A stretch of 64,000 nucleotides of DNA from G963664935 sp963664935 (GCA_963664935.2 CAXXSE010000006.1:868001-932000); one strand, 5' to 3'. Positions 25,445-35,826 are shown, counted from the stretch's first letter. Notes: generated from the sequence alone by a model not told the origin. Made by a program: numbers and translations.

Positions 25445-28400
25445 TGGATAAATGGATTTACGACCTCGAAACATACCAGAATTATTTTATAGCTGGATTC
25501 AAAAGTGTAGACGTTGACGAATTTGTGTATTTTGAATCAAATCAGTTACCGGCGCTAGTCGATTTTGTTGATGATGACAAAGTATTGATAGGATTCAATA
25601 ATAGGAAATTTGACGATCCTATTCTAAAAGCAATAATTAACAATATTGTAAAATCAGATTTAAAAATACATCAGCTCGCAAATGCGATAATTAATAGTGA
25701 TGATAAATTCGGTAATTCAAATATCTCAAAACTGACTTATAACCAATCTACACCTTTTACATCTTGTGATTTGATGGAAATTCGGCAGACTAACGGCTCT
25801 TTGAAAATCGAAGAAATTCGTTTAAAACTACCACACATACAAGACCTTCCATACGAGCCAACAGTAGAACTCACTGACGATCAAAAGTTTGAGGTGAAGC
25901 AATATCTACGTAACGATTTATTAGCAACAGAAGCGTTGTTTAATGCTAACACAAACACGTATAACGTTCGTGCCGAATTGGAAAACCGATATTCAAAACT
26001 TAATAGCGCATCGTATCAGCTTTCTGATTCGAAAATTACTGAAAAAGTTTTTGGTATTGAATATGAAAGGTTAACCGGGATACCAAAATACAATTTAACC
26101 CCACCCGCCATCAATACATTTGATCCACATAAAATTATCGAATCTGATGTTGTATTCAAAACACCAGAGAACATTGAAGCGTTCGAGAAACTGAAAGCAA
26201 TTATGACTTTTAAATTCGAGGCGAGGGAGGAGGTAAAGCGAGTTTTTGATGGGATTACATTTTACGCGGGTGGTCATCCAATAGAACTTGGCATCGGAGG
26301 ATTACATACAATCATTCATGCCGGTTCCTACGAAGGTAACCTTGTTGACATCGACGTTGGATCATACTATCCAAATCTATTACGCAAATATGGTCGGTCC
26401 CCAAGACACTTACGGTCAGACTGGTTAGAAATACTTAATGATATGACCGACACTCGATTAGACGCTAAGCATTCTGGGGATAAATCAACAGCAGACGTGC
26501 TAAAAATCATAATCAACTCTGCATTTGGTAAGTTAATGGATGACTATTCAGCGTTTAGGGACATGGAACTTGGATTACGGGTGACAATCAACGGACAACT
26601 CTATCTAATTATGCTCATGGAAGCCCTGGGGATGTTAGGTGTTGAAATCATCTCAGGTAATACAGATGGTATTCTAGTTTGCGAAGACAACAACATGCGT
26701 CTAATTAAAGCAGTTGTTGACAAATGGTGTGCTACGTTTGCACTGTCAATGGATTACAACCATTATGACAAATGTGTTTGTAACAATGTAAACGATTATG
26801 CCGTCGCTAAAGATGGTAAATGGGTAAAACGAAAAGGTTCGTTCTTCAATGCCTCTTCCGTATCGGTGCCTGGGATTATAAAAGACGCTATTTTGCATCA
26901 TTTTGAAAGCGGAGAACTAGTTGATGATTATATTAAACAATGCGATGATATTCACAAATTTGTTTACGGTAAACAAGTAAATGTTAAAGACGTAAAAGTC
27001 TTCCACGGCGAAACACTAACCCAGAAGACCAATAGGTTTTATAAGTCAACCACAGGTAAAAATCTTTACTACATCAAAGACGATAAAAAACACATCGTAG
27101 CAGACGGAACCTCTGTCACGGTTTGTAACAATCTTAACGATACATTCCCGGCAGACATAGATTACGAATATTACATAAGTGTGGCCAATGAAAAGATTCG
27201 CAGCATTAAAATCGGCAAAGCCGCGTCAGGATCAACTAAAGAAGTCCTTCAAAAATCGTTTAAGAAATTCCAAAGTCGTGGGTTTGTTGTAACACCAAAA
27301 GGAACCGTTAAAAAGCCAAAAAAGAATATCCCGGAAACTTATAATGAGGCCGTTGTTAACTATTGGCGCGAAGCTGTATACGATGAAGTAGATTTTGAGG
27401 ACTACACGGGCTTAGGTGCTTACACAGGAGCCGAATATGGAATACTTGCAGTAGATGTTGACTATCCAGATAAAGCCACTGAGAAGGGCTTATACGAGCG
27501 ATTAAATAAAAACACATGTGTCCAATGGCACGGCGACAGAAAACCAGAAGATGTGTTGGCAGGTAAGTCCAAAGGTACTCTCATCTATAAATGTAGTAAA
27601 GACTTGTACAATACTACAGGTGCAAAGTTTTTAGAAGAATTTGGATTTTAAATTCTTTACGGGAAAAAAGTGTTGCAACTTATGGGAGCACATCAGTCAG
27701 GCGAACTTTATCACGTTGCAGGATCGTTAACACCGTTGCCAAAAAAACTTAAAAAATACTTGGATGGTATATTTGCATCATCTGAGTATTTGGATGATAT
27801 TTACGACGGGGATGACGATGTTATTATGCTACCGAATGGTGATGCTGCTGATAAATTACATGTTATTCGAAACCTGATAAATGGTAATCCGAAATACATT
27901 GATAAAGGTATACAGTATGAATTAAAAGACAAAACCTGGGAACACTGTCATCCATCATATGAATATGTGCTAACCGGTTTGTGCCCAGGACATGCGAATC
28001 ATTCTAATGTTGGTTCGGAAGATGGAACAATTTTTATCAATGGCCAGAATAAAATAGTTATCCATTGTCATCATAACAGTTGCGATCACGAACGGTGGGA
28101 GTTGAAACAATGGTTATACAAACATACAGAAGAAGTCAATGTTGTTGAACCGGAGCAGTATCGGAAGGATTTTACCGATGAAGATGCGGAGGAACACTCT
28201 GAAATATTACCACTGTTAACAGATAACCAAAATGATCTATTAATAAAAGCTTTTACCGGAGCAGGTAAAACATATGCTATCACAAAATATGTTGTAACAT
28301 CAGAGGATAGAATTTTTATAATAGTCTAATCAAAAGATCAAATGACTCAGTTAGGTCAACGAATATACGAAATGTATGGTTCGGGAATTAGTAAAATTGG

Positions 28401-30282
28401 AGTACATCTGATTGAGTCGAAGGAAGAAATTAAGATCGGAAACGATTATAGCAAAAGCGCCGTACCCAAAGACGCAAGGGTTGTGATTACCCATAAAGTT
28501 CTATGCTCAAGAAAAGGGGACAGCAACACATCCTACGCTGTTATGAAATTTGTTGATAAGAATACTGTGGTAATAGTTGATGAAGTTGATGAAGTTGATG
28601 ACTATATCAGACAACAAACCAAAACTATAACACTTAATGGTAGATTTGTTTATAAAGGTAAAGGTAATAAGTCTACCGGCATGCATCAAGATGAATGTCC
28701 AGCTAATAATATGTCAGGGAAATGCGAAACATGTATTTTTAAAAAATCAGCACACTCCTATGGTTATAATTACCATCAAGTGTTGGAACTATCGAAACGT
28801 ACTAAAATATCGGATGGTGATAATTATAAAGAGTTAACAATACATGGTATTGATGGTAAATCGACAGGTGGTTTTCAAATCGGTACTTACAACATCACGT
28901 CTTATGAGCAGCAAGATTCATTAAATTCGCCAGACTATGATGGTAAAGAAGAAGACTGTGATTTTGAAACATACACAAAAGATTTGTTCGAATCATCATT
29001 CCGACCGACGAAATTTGTTAGTCACCCAACGTCATATGGTACCCCAATATCCAGAGAGTCGGTTATCAATGGTTAAGAGGGTGATAGTAGAATCTCATTC
29101 CCCAGTTTTACTTGTAATGTAGATCGATACGTTTTTACAGATCGTAAACCTCTTAAAATTCTGTCAAAAGGTAAACGTTTCATAGGGCTCAGTGCGACAA
29201 TAACTCAAAATCAAGAATTATACTTGAGCGAGTGGATAAACTTTAAACGGGTTGATATCAAAACTAAAGAAGATAGGATGATGGATACCATCGTTGTATG
29301 TGGAACAAATAGCCGTATAGATAATTCAGCTTGGCTGGAGAAACCATTCGGTGATAAAAAAGTGTTTCAGGTCAAACCAAAACACGTAAAAGCGGCACAA
29401 CAATTATCAGCTTTAAAAAAACGTGAAGACAAAGTAATCCTATTGAAGAATTCGGACGAAGGGTACGAAATCTTCACCAATGGTGATAAACCAGGAGAAG
29501 TTCAACATTGTATCACCTATGCCTTTTCTACCCTTGCCAGAGGTATTGATTTTCCGCAATTTGATATAGCAGCGGTATCTTGCAACATTTTTAAGCCAAC
29601 CTGTGCATACAATGCTGTCAGCGAAAATCAGATAGAACAAGACATTTACGAAGAACGGGTTAATACAGTCATCCAAAGCGCCGGTAGAGTCCTCAGAGGT
29701 GAGAAAAAGGATAAGGCAATAGTTTTGGACAACCTCTCGTGCGAAGCAGAGTTTAACGCGATATGTTCGGAAATGCAGAAGATAAGCAAGAAGCCGGTGA
29801 TTTCGTATTATCATCAAAAATGGCAATCCATTGATTACTATATGCAGAATTCAAATGCCATTATACAGACGTGTTCGACTGATAATGTGGTGGTCAATTT
29901 TGAAGACTACTGTAATATGATAAAACAGTTAATGAAAGGAAGCACTGTGGCTGAAGTCAAAAAAACGATAGGGTATTATAAGCGTCTTAAACAAACATTG
30001 ACTAATGAACAGTATGAAAGGATCGGCAAGATTTTTGGAGTGACGAACAATGTTAAATTTATACTAGTTCGTTCTGGTTTCAAACTAAGAAGATATTTCG
30101 AAAAGTATCATCACCCAATGGATAAGATTACGGTTAAAAATTTAAAAGAGGGCAAACTGGGAGTTGAAGGATTGAAATATGCGGGTGAGAAAATGACGTT
30201 CCGAGAAGAATACAAAGTCCCAAAATTGTTAAAATTAATGAAGCAAAAAGTGGCTGAAATCAAACGTTTTCGGAACACCTAA
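25441..30282 (+). pseudogene. Family B DNA polymerase - PrimPol - SF2 helicase in one frame, with three in-frame TAA codons
   Basis: 1614 codons in a single unshifted frame. Exonuclease: YDLETYQNYF (about 7-16), IGFNNRKFDDPIL, YLRNDLLATEAL. Polymerase palm: motif A DIDVGSYYPNLL (about 301-312), motif B KIIINSAFGKL (about 356), motif C SGNTDGILV (about 404; the usual DTD is NTD). PrimPol-like part: GAEYGILAVDVDYPD (about 663). Zinc-like CPGHANHSN...HCHHNSCDH. Helicase: Walker A TGAGKTYAI (about 938), VVIVDEVDEV, CPANNMSGKCETC, GLSATI (about 1251), ARGIDF, QSAGRVLRGEK (about 1410). TAA codons at 27649, 28327 and 29074 split it; the second separates Walker A from Walker B. All motifs survive on both sides. 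Possibilities: recent nonsense mutations, stop readthrough, or three products by reinitiation (a GTG at 27670). Confidence 0.75.
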
Positions 30283-30419
30283 AAATACAAAAACTTCAAT
30301 AAAAACAACCAGGGTCCCTAAAATTAATTTTACGGCAACTTTGTGTTTTGGAAATAAATTAGGAACCAATATTTGGAACACCCCCCTTGGTGGGGTTAGT
30401 CAGATGTGTTAACTGCCAC

Positions 30420-30632
30420 TTACCCCTTTTTTGCCAATTCGATACCTATCCAATTGCGGTTCAGTTCGTTCGCGACTATTCCGGTTGTACCGCTCCCAAA
30501 AACGGATCGAGAACTATCCCTGGGCTTTTTACACTCAACGCATACGAACTCTGGCCACCCTGTTAATATCTGCGACGAATTTGTAATAGCCGTGTAGATC
30601 ATGAGCATCTGTATGACCCGATGTCTAAGCAT
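30420..30632 (-). pseudogene. C-terminal relic of an N4/N6 DNA methyltransferase
   Basis: FGSGTTGIVANELNRNWIGIEL is the SAM-binding F-x-G-x-G region of amino-methyltransferases. Just before it the correct reading (SPGIVLDPF) is in another frame, across the run of Ts near 30505-30512. No target-recognition or DPPY part remains. A decayed fragment following the C5 methylase relic. Confidence 0.6.
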
Positions 30633-31125
30633 ACTTCATAGCACTTAAAATATTTTTTGCAATTTCGGAAACCACCGGCACTGCAACACTGTTGCCGATT
30701 TGACGATAGCCGGGTGTTCGTATTTTCGGAATTTTGAAACTGTCGGGGAATCCTTGGAGTCTTGCGTATTCTCTGATTGTCAAAAATCTAACATTGAGAG
30801 AATTGATACCATCGTGATAATGATCGATTATAATATTACGATATCTACCCATGGAATTAGCTGTTAAAGTCCTGGCGACTTCTGTGTCTGGATTGAGAAT
30901 TTTATAACCGAAGCCTTCCCCATTTTCTTTATGATATTTCTGCCGGTGCAAATAGGAAATCCATGATTTATAGGACGGATAAAATCTTTTATCCGGTTGA
31001 GGTTCGAGCGAATCTCTCACAGTCGATTTAAGAGTCTTCGCCATAGGAAATGTAAGTGGTAGGCATTCTAAAACAAACAATGTAGAACCGCCGCCTAGAC
31101 TGTGGTAATTCATATTCTGAGGCAT
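30625..31125 (-). pseudogene. C-terminal part of a C5-cytosine DNA methyltransferase
   Basis: 166 codons carrying late C5-methylase motifs: STLFVLECLP (equivalent to the FVLENV motif), RFLTIREYARLQGFPDSF (motif IX) and GYRQIGNSVAVPVV (motif X). The catalytic Pro-Cys loop and the SAM-binding N-terminus are missing upstream. Probably a phage-type orphan methylase reduced to its 3' half. Confidence 0.75.
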
Positions 31126-31601
31126 CTAACACTTGGTGATAGCAGGACGACTGGAAACCCGGTTAATGACTTCAACTTGGCCAATTTACGTAAGTAGAAT
31201 GCTGTTCATTTTTGCGATCAGGCACACTCAGCATTCACCATGGTCATTCAATCAAAATCCGACGTTCTCAGAAGCCCCTCACTGGACGTTTGTAAGGTTG
31301 GTAATAAGGGCAAGGGGTAGAATCAGGTCGAATGGTGGGATGCTGTGACCGGGTGAACCATGAATTTGGGGGTCGGGGTGAATGCTGTGAAAGCGTTTTA
31401 ATCATCTGCGATATTTTATGATCTAAACGCTGGGAAAGCATTTTACCAATGGCCAATACTGGCCGATGATATTCTAAAAGTGTTGAAGAAGGTGAGAGAG
31501 GGATAGGGGCAGAATTGCCCCACCCTTTGGAAGTTGATTTAGCAGTCGTCGTCTCTAGCATCTAAATTAAACAGTGTTGATTTTTCGCCAGTCCGTTTCA
31601 T
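31126..31601. other. Gene-free stretch between methylase relic and next gene
   Basis: Short frames here have no ribosome-binding site. On the minus strand a GFP triplet followed by unrelated residues just upstream of the methylase relic may be the last trace of its missing 5' half. Nothing else seen. Confidence 0.4.
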
Positions 31602-31901
31602 TTACTCAAGCCACCCCGGATCGTATAACACACGTGCTGCGTCATACTCCATACATTTAAGATCACATATAATCTCATTTGCCTCGTGTGATTTCTCCTC
31701 ATCCTCTTCATTCTCTCGAATTGCAAACAAATCATTATATGACTCGTCAAAAACACACATAATGTTTCTTATTGTGTCAGCGTCAGTAATGTTTTGTCGT
31801 TTTATATCTGACATTTGAGCTGCTAAATCAGTACGCGCTCGATTGATATATTCGTCGTGAATGGTATTCGCTACTTCTAAATTTTTCATTTTATTTCTCA
31901 T
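31602..31901 (-). CDS. Hypothetical acidic protein
   Basis: 99 residues, helical and acidic (FAIRENEEDEEKSHEANEIICDLKCMEYDAARV). Starts MRNKMKNLEVAN; the second ATG (MKNLEV) is also possible. Unrecognised. It lies directly downstream, on the same strand, of the structured RNA candidate at 31953-32036. Confidence 0.5.
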   Translation of the reverse strand: MRNKMKNLEVANTIHDEYINRARTDLAAQMSDIKRQNITDADTIRNIMCVFDESYNDLFAIRENEEDEEKSHEANEIICDLKCMEYDAARVLYDPGWLE

Positions 31902-31952
31902 GTAATTTAGTTAATAATTCCCGGTACCCAACATCATTGCTGAATCCCAGAC

Positions 31953-32036
31953 ATAAAAAAAGCGCTTAGATTGTGCCCCCGGTCGAAACCGAAACTACTT
32001 GCAACAGTAGAGAGATTGAGCACAACATAAGCGCTT
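31953..32036 (-). ncRNA. Candidate structured RNA with a three-way junction and U-run
   Basis: AAGCGCTTA (31960-31968) pairs with TAAGCGCTT (32028-32036), 9 bp perfect; inside it TTGTGC/GCACAA (31971-31976 and 32020-32025) pair. Between them are two small hairpins, CGGT-CGAA-ACCG (31980-31991) and CTACT-TGCAAC-AGTAG (31995-32010). On the minus strand the outer stem is followed by seven Ts. The nested stems make a compact junction of about 77 nt. No known RNA family recognised; a fancy terminator is the plain alternative. Confidence 0.5.
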
Positions 32037-32609
32037 GCTTAGATTACTTATATTTTTAATTATTAATCTCTTTTAATAGCCACCAGTTGCATTAGGGCGT
32101 CAATCTTGTAATTAATTTTCATCGAATACAACCTATTGGTCCGCACAAAATAATTTACTTTTTATAATCATAAAAACGATTTATCGCGTTGATATTAAAC
32201 GATAAATAATTTTTGAAGTGTCAGTATTTCTAACACTAGTGTATTGTATCATAGATACTAGTATGTGTCAAGCGACAATTAGTATCTATGAGTGATTTTT
32301 AGATAATACATAGCCAGCCTATTTTTAATATAGGCGCAGGTTTCTATTTTTTATAAATACTCATAACGGCGGAACGGCAAACACACGATCAACCCCCTAT
32401 CATTCCAAGGATTAATAACAATGCAGAGAGTTTTGAATTATGCGGTGGCGGCGAAATCAAAAAGGTTTGGAGTATTAGGTATTGGCGAATCGGTATTCGA
32501 TCCAGCATAGATAAAAAAATTAAACCCAGGTTCCGCGCCGTCCGCAATGCTGACCGGGCAATATTTACGTAGTTTTCTTGCCATTTCTTATGGAGTGGTT
32601 GTTATTGTC
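32037..32609 (+). other. AT-rich gap with a TATAAATA box and a 29-codon frame
   Basis: TATAAATA at 32352-32359. At 32421-32510, behind an AAGGA site, lies a frame MQRVLNYAVAAKSKRFGVLG ending FDPA-stop. It may be the first exon-like stub of a lost phage gene or a real small peptide. The rest (32040-32340) holds direct and inverted copies of ATAGATACTAGTAT-like sequence and no gene. Confidence 0.35.
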
Positions 32610-32668
32610 GAATGACCGCTTTCAAGAAGTTCAGACGAATGTTTAGACCGTGGTCAAACCGGTCATTC
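32610..32668. repeat. Intergenic inverted-repeat element (GAATGACCG type), copy 1
   Basis: Starts GAATGACCGCTTT and ends AAACCGGTCATTC, 59 bp, with the core GAAGTTCAGACGAATGT. Related copies lie at 35827-35904 (same core) and 38695-38816; a looser one is around 33774-33862. Confidence 0.55.
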
Positions 32669-32687
32669 AGTTATAATGTTAGTGATT

Positions 32688-33740
32688 ATGAATCACAAAA
32701 GAATTTTGATTGTTGGTGCGGGTCCAGCAGGACTAACTACCGCTCTGATAATGGCTCGCAATGGTATTTTGCCGCAGGTGATAGATAAGGCTGATGGGCC
32801 AAATCAATTAAGCCGTGCCGTTGGTATTTTCCCAAAGACTTTGAAGCAGTTACCAAAGGAACTCGCTGACAGACTGACTACATATTCCGAAGTATTTAAG
32901 AAGGTTCGATTTCATACGAACTCTGGTGTGATGCTTGAACTAATATTTCCAGAAGGCGAATACGAACAGCCGTGTGGATATCCTCAGAGTAAAACTGAGG
33001 AAATTTTAAGAAACGATTTCGAACAACATGGCGGATATGTCGAGTACGGTGTCGAGTTTCAAAGACTTATTCAAAATAATAGTGAAATTTGGGTTGAGTT
33101 AAATGATGAGAGAAAAAATTACGACTATGTGATCGGCACGGACGGCGTGCATTCAAAGGTACGAGAATCGATCAGACAGGAACATAAAGGATTCACACTA
33201 AAAGAAAAGTGGTCAATCGCAGACTTCAATGCAAATGGTTTAGACCATAACCTCAATATCTGGTTATTGGCCGGTGGAAACTTTGCTGGCTACATACCGA
33301 TCGGGCCTGATAGATATAGACTGTTAGCTAGCACAGAAGACGCACTTGCGACTATTCCACGGAAAATTGATGTCATTAAGATCAACAAAGAAAGTACGTT
33401 TAATGTTGATGTTCGAAGAGTTGATAAATTTAACGTCTGGAATGTGTTCTTAGCGGGTGATGCGGCACATGTTCATACACCACTAGGCGGTCGCGGAATG
33501 AACTTGGCAATGCAAGACGCAGTAGAACTCGCCGGACGATTTATTACCAATGATTTTGAAGGCTACTCAGAGTCGAGACATAAGCAAGCTGTTGCAATCG
33601 CCTATTTTACTGAGCGACTCCGGTTCTTTTTCTCCTCGAAGAATTGGTTTGTGGTCGCTTTTAGAAATACATTATTAAGAGTAATTAACAACACAACATT
33701 TATAAAAAGAAGAGCGGCAAAATCATTTGTAGAGATATGA
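32688..33740 (+). CDS. FAD-dependent monooxygenase (PheA/TfdB-like)
   Basis: 350 residues from ATG 32688. GxGxxG FAD-binding start RILIVGAGPAGLTTALIMARNG, the DG motif GTDGVHSKVRESI (about residue 147), and the GD motif FLAGDAAHVHTPLGGRGM (about residue 260). The size and order match class A flavoprotein hydroxylases of aromatic or polyketide substrates. No partner enzyme lies nearby, so the substrate cannot be guessed. AT-rich like its surroundings and flanked by GAATGACCG-type repeats on both sides, which suggests it came with the island. Confidence 0.85.
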   Translation: MNHKRILIVGAGPAGLTTALIMARNGILPQVIDKADGPNQLSRAVGIFPKTLKQLPKELADRLTTYSEVFKKVRFHTNSGVMLELIFPEGEYEQPCGYPQSKTEEILRNDFEQHGGYVEYGVEFQRLIQNNSEIWVELNDERKNYDYVIGTDGVHSKVRESIRQEHKGFTLKEKWSIADFNANGLDHNLNIWLLAGGNFAGYIPIGPDRYRLLASTEDALATIPRKIDVIKINKESTFNVDVRRVDKFNVWNVFLAGDAAHVHTPLGGRGMNLAMQDAVELAGRFITNDFEGYSESRHKQAVAIAYFTERLRFFFSSKNWFVVAFRNTLLRVINNTTFIKRRAAKSFVEI

Positions 33741-33859
33741 AATGGCCGACTCCTGCCAATCAACCTTATTTCCCTACTGACCGCTTTCGGGTTATTTCCG
33801 GACAGTTCAGAAATATAGATGAATGTCCGGACCATACTCATTCCGGACATTCAGATCAG

Positions 33860-34105
33860 TTAAGCTGTAATTTTCAAATACTTTTTATACAACGAATCCT
33901 TATCTTCGATATGGTTAGAATCCTTTATGATGCATTCGACCGGGCAGACTACCATACATTGAGGAGTGTCAAAATGACCTACACATTCGGTACATAGAGT
34001 TGGACTGATTTGATAGATTTCTTCCCCTTGAGTAATTGCTTGATTAGGGCATTCCGGTTCACAAACGTCACAATTAATACATTCATCGGTGATCAATAAT
34101 GCCAT
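33860..34105 (-). CDS. yfhL: YfhL-type 2[4Fe-4S] ferredoxin
   Basis: 81 residues. Cluster ligands: CINCDVCEPECP (CxxCxxCxxxCP) and CTECVGHFDTPQCMVVCP (C-x2-C-x8-C-x3-C, the insertion typical of the Alvin/YfhL group). Low-potential electron carrier in the cytosol. In many gammaproteobacteria it follows coaD, and a decayed coaD fragment lies directly upstream here, so this pair appears to be a copy that moved or degraded together. Confidence 0.88.
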   Translation of the reverse strand: MALLITDECINCDVCEPECPNQAITQGEEIYQISPTLCTECVGHFDTPQCMVVCPVECIIKDSNHIEDKDSLYKKYLKITA

Positions 34106-34124
34106 GGTTTCTACTCTAACGCAT

Positions 34125-34330
34125 TGAGTTGAATTTTTTGACTAATGCAGTTTGCACGAGTTCCGGAACAAAACTGGAAACATCACCCCCAACTGCGCAA
34201 TTTCTCTGACAATGCTGGAAGAAATGAAGGTGTATTGCTCTGCGGGTGTCAAAAATATTGTTTCCAATTCCGGTCCCTACGAATATTCAGGAATGGCATA
34301 ATCTCGCAGTCAAGCATGCACATTCAGACG
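34125..34330 (-). pseudogene. coaD: Decayed 3' part of coaD (phosphopantetheine adenylyltransferase)
   Basis: In shifting frames the minus strand reads GPELETIFLTPAEQYTFISS, then SIVREIAQLG and, after a missing base, GDVSSFVPELVQTALVKKFN. These are the C-terminal CoaD segments (LTPAE..YsfISS..VREia.lGGdvs.fvP). At least two single-base shifts are needed, and everything upstream of them is lost. The intact coaD must be elsewhere, as the gene is essential. Confidence 0.75.
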
Positions 34331-34440
34331 ACTGGCAATCCTATTTTTCGCTTTTTGAGACATGTAAGTTATTGTTTTTCTGTTCGATGGTTTTGGAAAA
34401 ACCGACTTTTCGACCACGCCTCAAGTAGCCAGGCGAAGGC

Positions 34441-34827
34441 TTACTCGGTGGATTCTAATTTCTTGCGTTGCCGCCGCGCCTCGATAAATGACTTGATGCC
34501 CAGCGCCACGAACACGGCACATGAGATTGCCATGATCGATTGAACGACAACTGCTAAGGGACGGGCGACATCGCCGCCAGCCATTAAAGTAAACAGTTTC
34601 GGTAGGCCACTCACCGAGCCTAAAAACCCGAGGAGCGCCAGGGCAACTGCGCCATGCATGGCGTGCTTTTGCCACTTCTCCTGCAACATAGCAATGCCCA
34701 GCAGGCTAATGGGCAACCCAAAGAAAGCCGGAATCAGGGCGGTGATACTCTTCGTGCCGGAACCGAAATAGGCGCCAACGCCCACCAGAATCAATAAAAC
34801 GCCAAGTACTATTGTGGTTTTTGCCAT
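34441..34827 (-). CDS. Small four-helix membrane protein
   Basis: 128 residues starting MAKTTIVLGVLLILVGVGAY. About four hydrophobic segments (TTIVLGVLLILVGVGAYF, ALIPAFFGLPISLLGIAM, AMHGAVALALLGFLGSVSG, VVVQSIMAISCAVFVALGI) and a basic tail (EARRQRKKLE). Higher GC than its neighbours, so it looks chromosomal in origin. Function unknown. Confidence 0.75.
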   Translation of the reverse strand: MAKTTIVLGVLLILVGVGAYFGSGTKSITALIPAFFGLPISLLGIAMLQEKWQKHAMHGAVALALLGFLGSVSGLPKLFTLMAGGDVARPLAVVVQSIMAISCAVFVALGIKSFIEARRQRKKLESTE

Positions 34828-35251
34828 CGTCATAACATTCCTACTTTGTTTGGTTTAAGACAAACTTTTAATTTACACGAACTACATGTTGTGTTTCTTG
34901 TTTTATTATTTGAAAAATTAGTCCCGAAAAAGTTGATAATTACAGTTCTTGCGATTTTTGTTTACCGGTAATTTACTCTTCTACGAGCTTTTGAACAATA
35001 GCAGGGGGATAACTTGGTAGACTCTTATACCATTGCGTGACGGGGTGAGGATGAGGCTCCCTACGCTGCTCGATCAACTAATAGACTTATGATGTGCGAC
35101 TTCTCCTGGCCGACTTCCGCCAGTCGGCCTGAATTCTCGAACGTCCGCTATCTGACCATTACCAGCCCGATCAAAGCTTTAGATGAATGTGATGAGAGCC
35201 TTTTTCATTTGTGGCTATACTTTCAGAATTTCGAATCTTCCTAGAGCATAA
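34828..35251. other. Intergenic stretch with one hairpin
   Basis: No gene. GGCCGACT-TCCGCC-AGTCGGCC at 35108-35129 is an 8-bp perfect hairpin, followed by GAATTCTCGAACGTCCGC, which resembles the core of the GAATGACCG-type repeats; this is probably a degenerate copy. Confidence 0.4.
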
Positions 35252-35611
35252 ATGTCAGACGCACCCAAAACCCGCCCAAAGCGGGTATTTACCGCAGAAC
35301 ATAGACGAAATATGTCTGAGGCAAAAAAGGGTATCCCCCTGTCCGAGGAACATAGACTGGCGGTCTCTAAAGCCCAGAAAGGCAGAATATTTTCTGAGGA
35401 ACACAAACAAAAGCTGTCTGAGTCTAAGAAGGGTAAAACCCTAGAACCCCGGTCAAAAAAAACAATTAAAAAGATATCGGAAACGAAAAGCGGAGTTCCT
35501 AAGCCGGATTTAACGTGCCCTCATTGTCTAAAGGTTGGCGGAGGCGGCTTTATGTATTATTGGCATTTTGAGAATTGTAAATATAATCCATCACGATTTA
35601 CCCAAAAGTAG
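35252..35611 (+). CDS. NUMOD3-repeat protein with C-terminal zinc finger
   Basis: 119 residues. Three to four NUMOD3 units can be read (RRNMSEAKKGIPLSEEH, RLAVSKAQKGRIFSEEH, KQKLSESKKGKTLEP, KISETKSGVPKP), followed by CPHCLKVGGGGFMYYWHFENC, a CxxC...HxxxC zinc finger found at the end of phage GIY-YIG or HNH homing nucleases. The catalytic domain is missing, so this is the DNA-binding tail of a former homing endonuclease, or a stand-alone binder. Supports a phage source for this part of the island. Confidence 0.75.
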   Translation: MSDAPKTRPKRVFTAEHRRNMSEAKKGIPLSEEHRLAVSKAQKGRIFSEEHKQKLSESKKGKTLEPRSKKTIKKISETKSGVPKPDLTCPHCLKVGGGGFMYYWHFENCKYNPSRFTQK

Positions 35612-35826
35612 AATGATCCCGCCCCAAAGCTGTCATGGGGGTTATTTAACAAAATACACTATATCTACGTCTTGAACTTGTTGGAAATTGGGCATGGCTT
35701 ACCCTTGAATAGCAGGGTTTTAGCGCTTTCAAAAAAACAATGCCAAACACCGCTCGATACTAAAACTACTGTGAATTTCCCAATTCGGGGGACTATTTGT
35801 GTTTTTTTGCAGCAACACCCCAACAC
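35612..35826. other. Short non-coding stretch
   Basis: Holds an inverted pair GGAAATTGGG (near 35684) and CCCAATTCG (near 35778) and no gene; continues into the repeat at 35827. Confidence 0.35.

Noticed and set aside
24109..29076. Genetic-code change (TAA/TAG as sense) in the phage-like segment
   Set aside because: Too few in-frame stops for true reassignment, and neighbouring genes end in TAA, TAG and TGA with normal spacing to the next start. Kept only as an option in the finding.
31953..32036. Self-cleaving ribozyme
   Set aside because: Core sequences of the hammerhead could not be found; reported only as an unclassified structured RNA.
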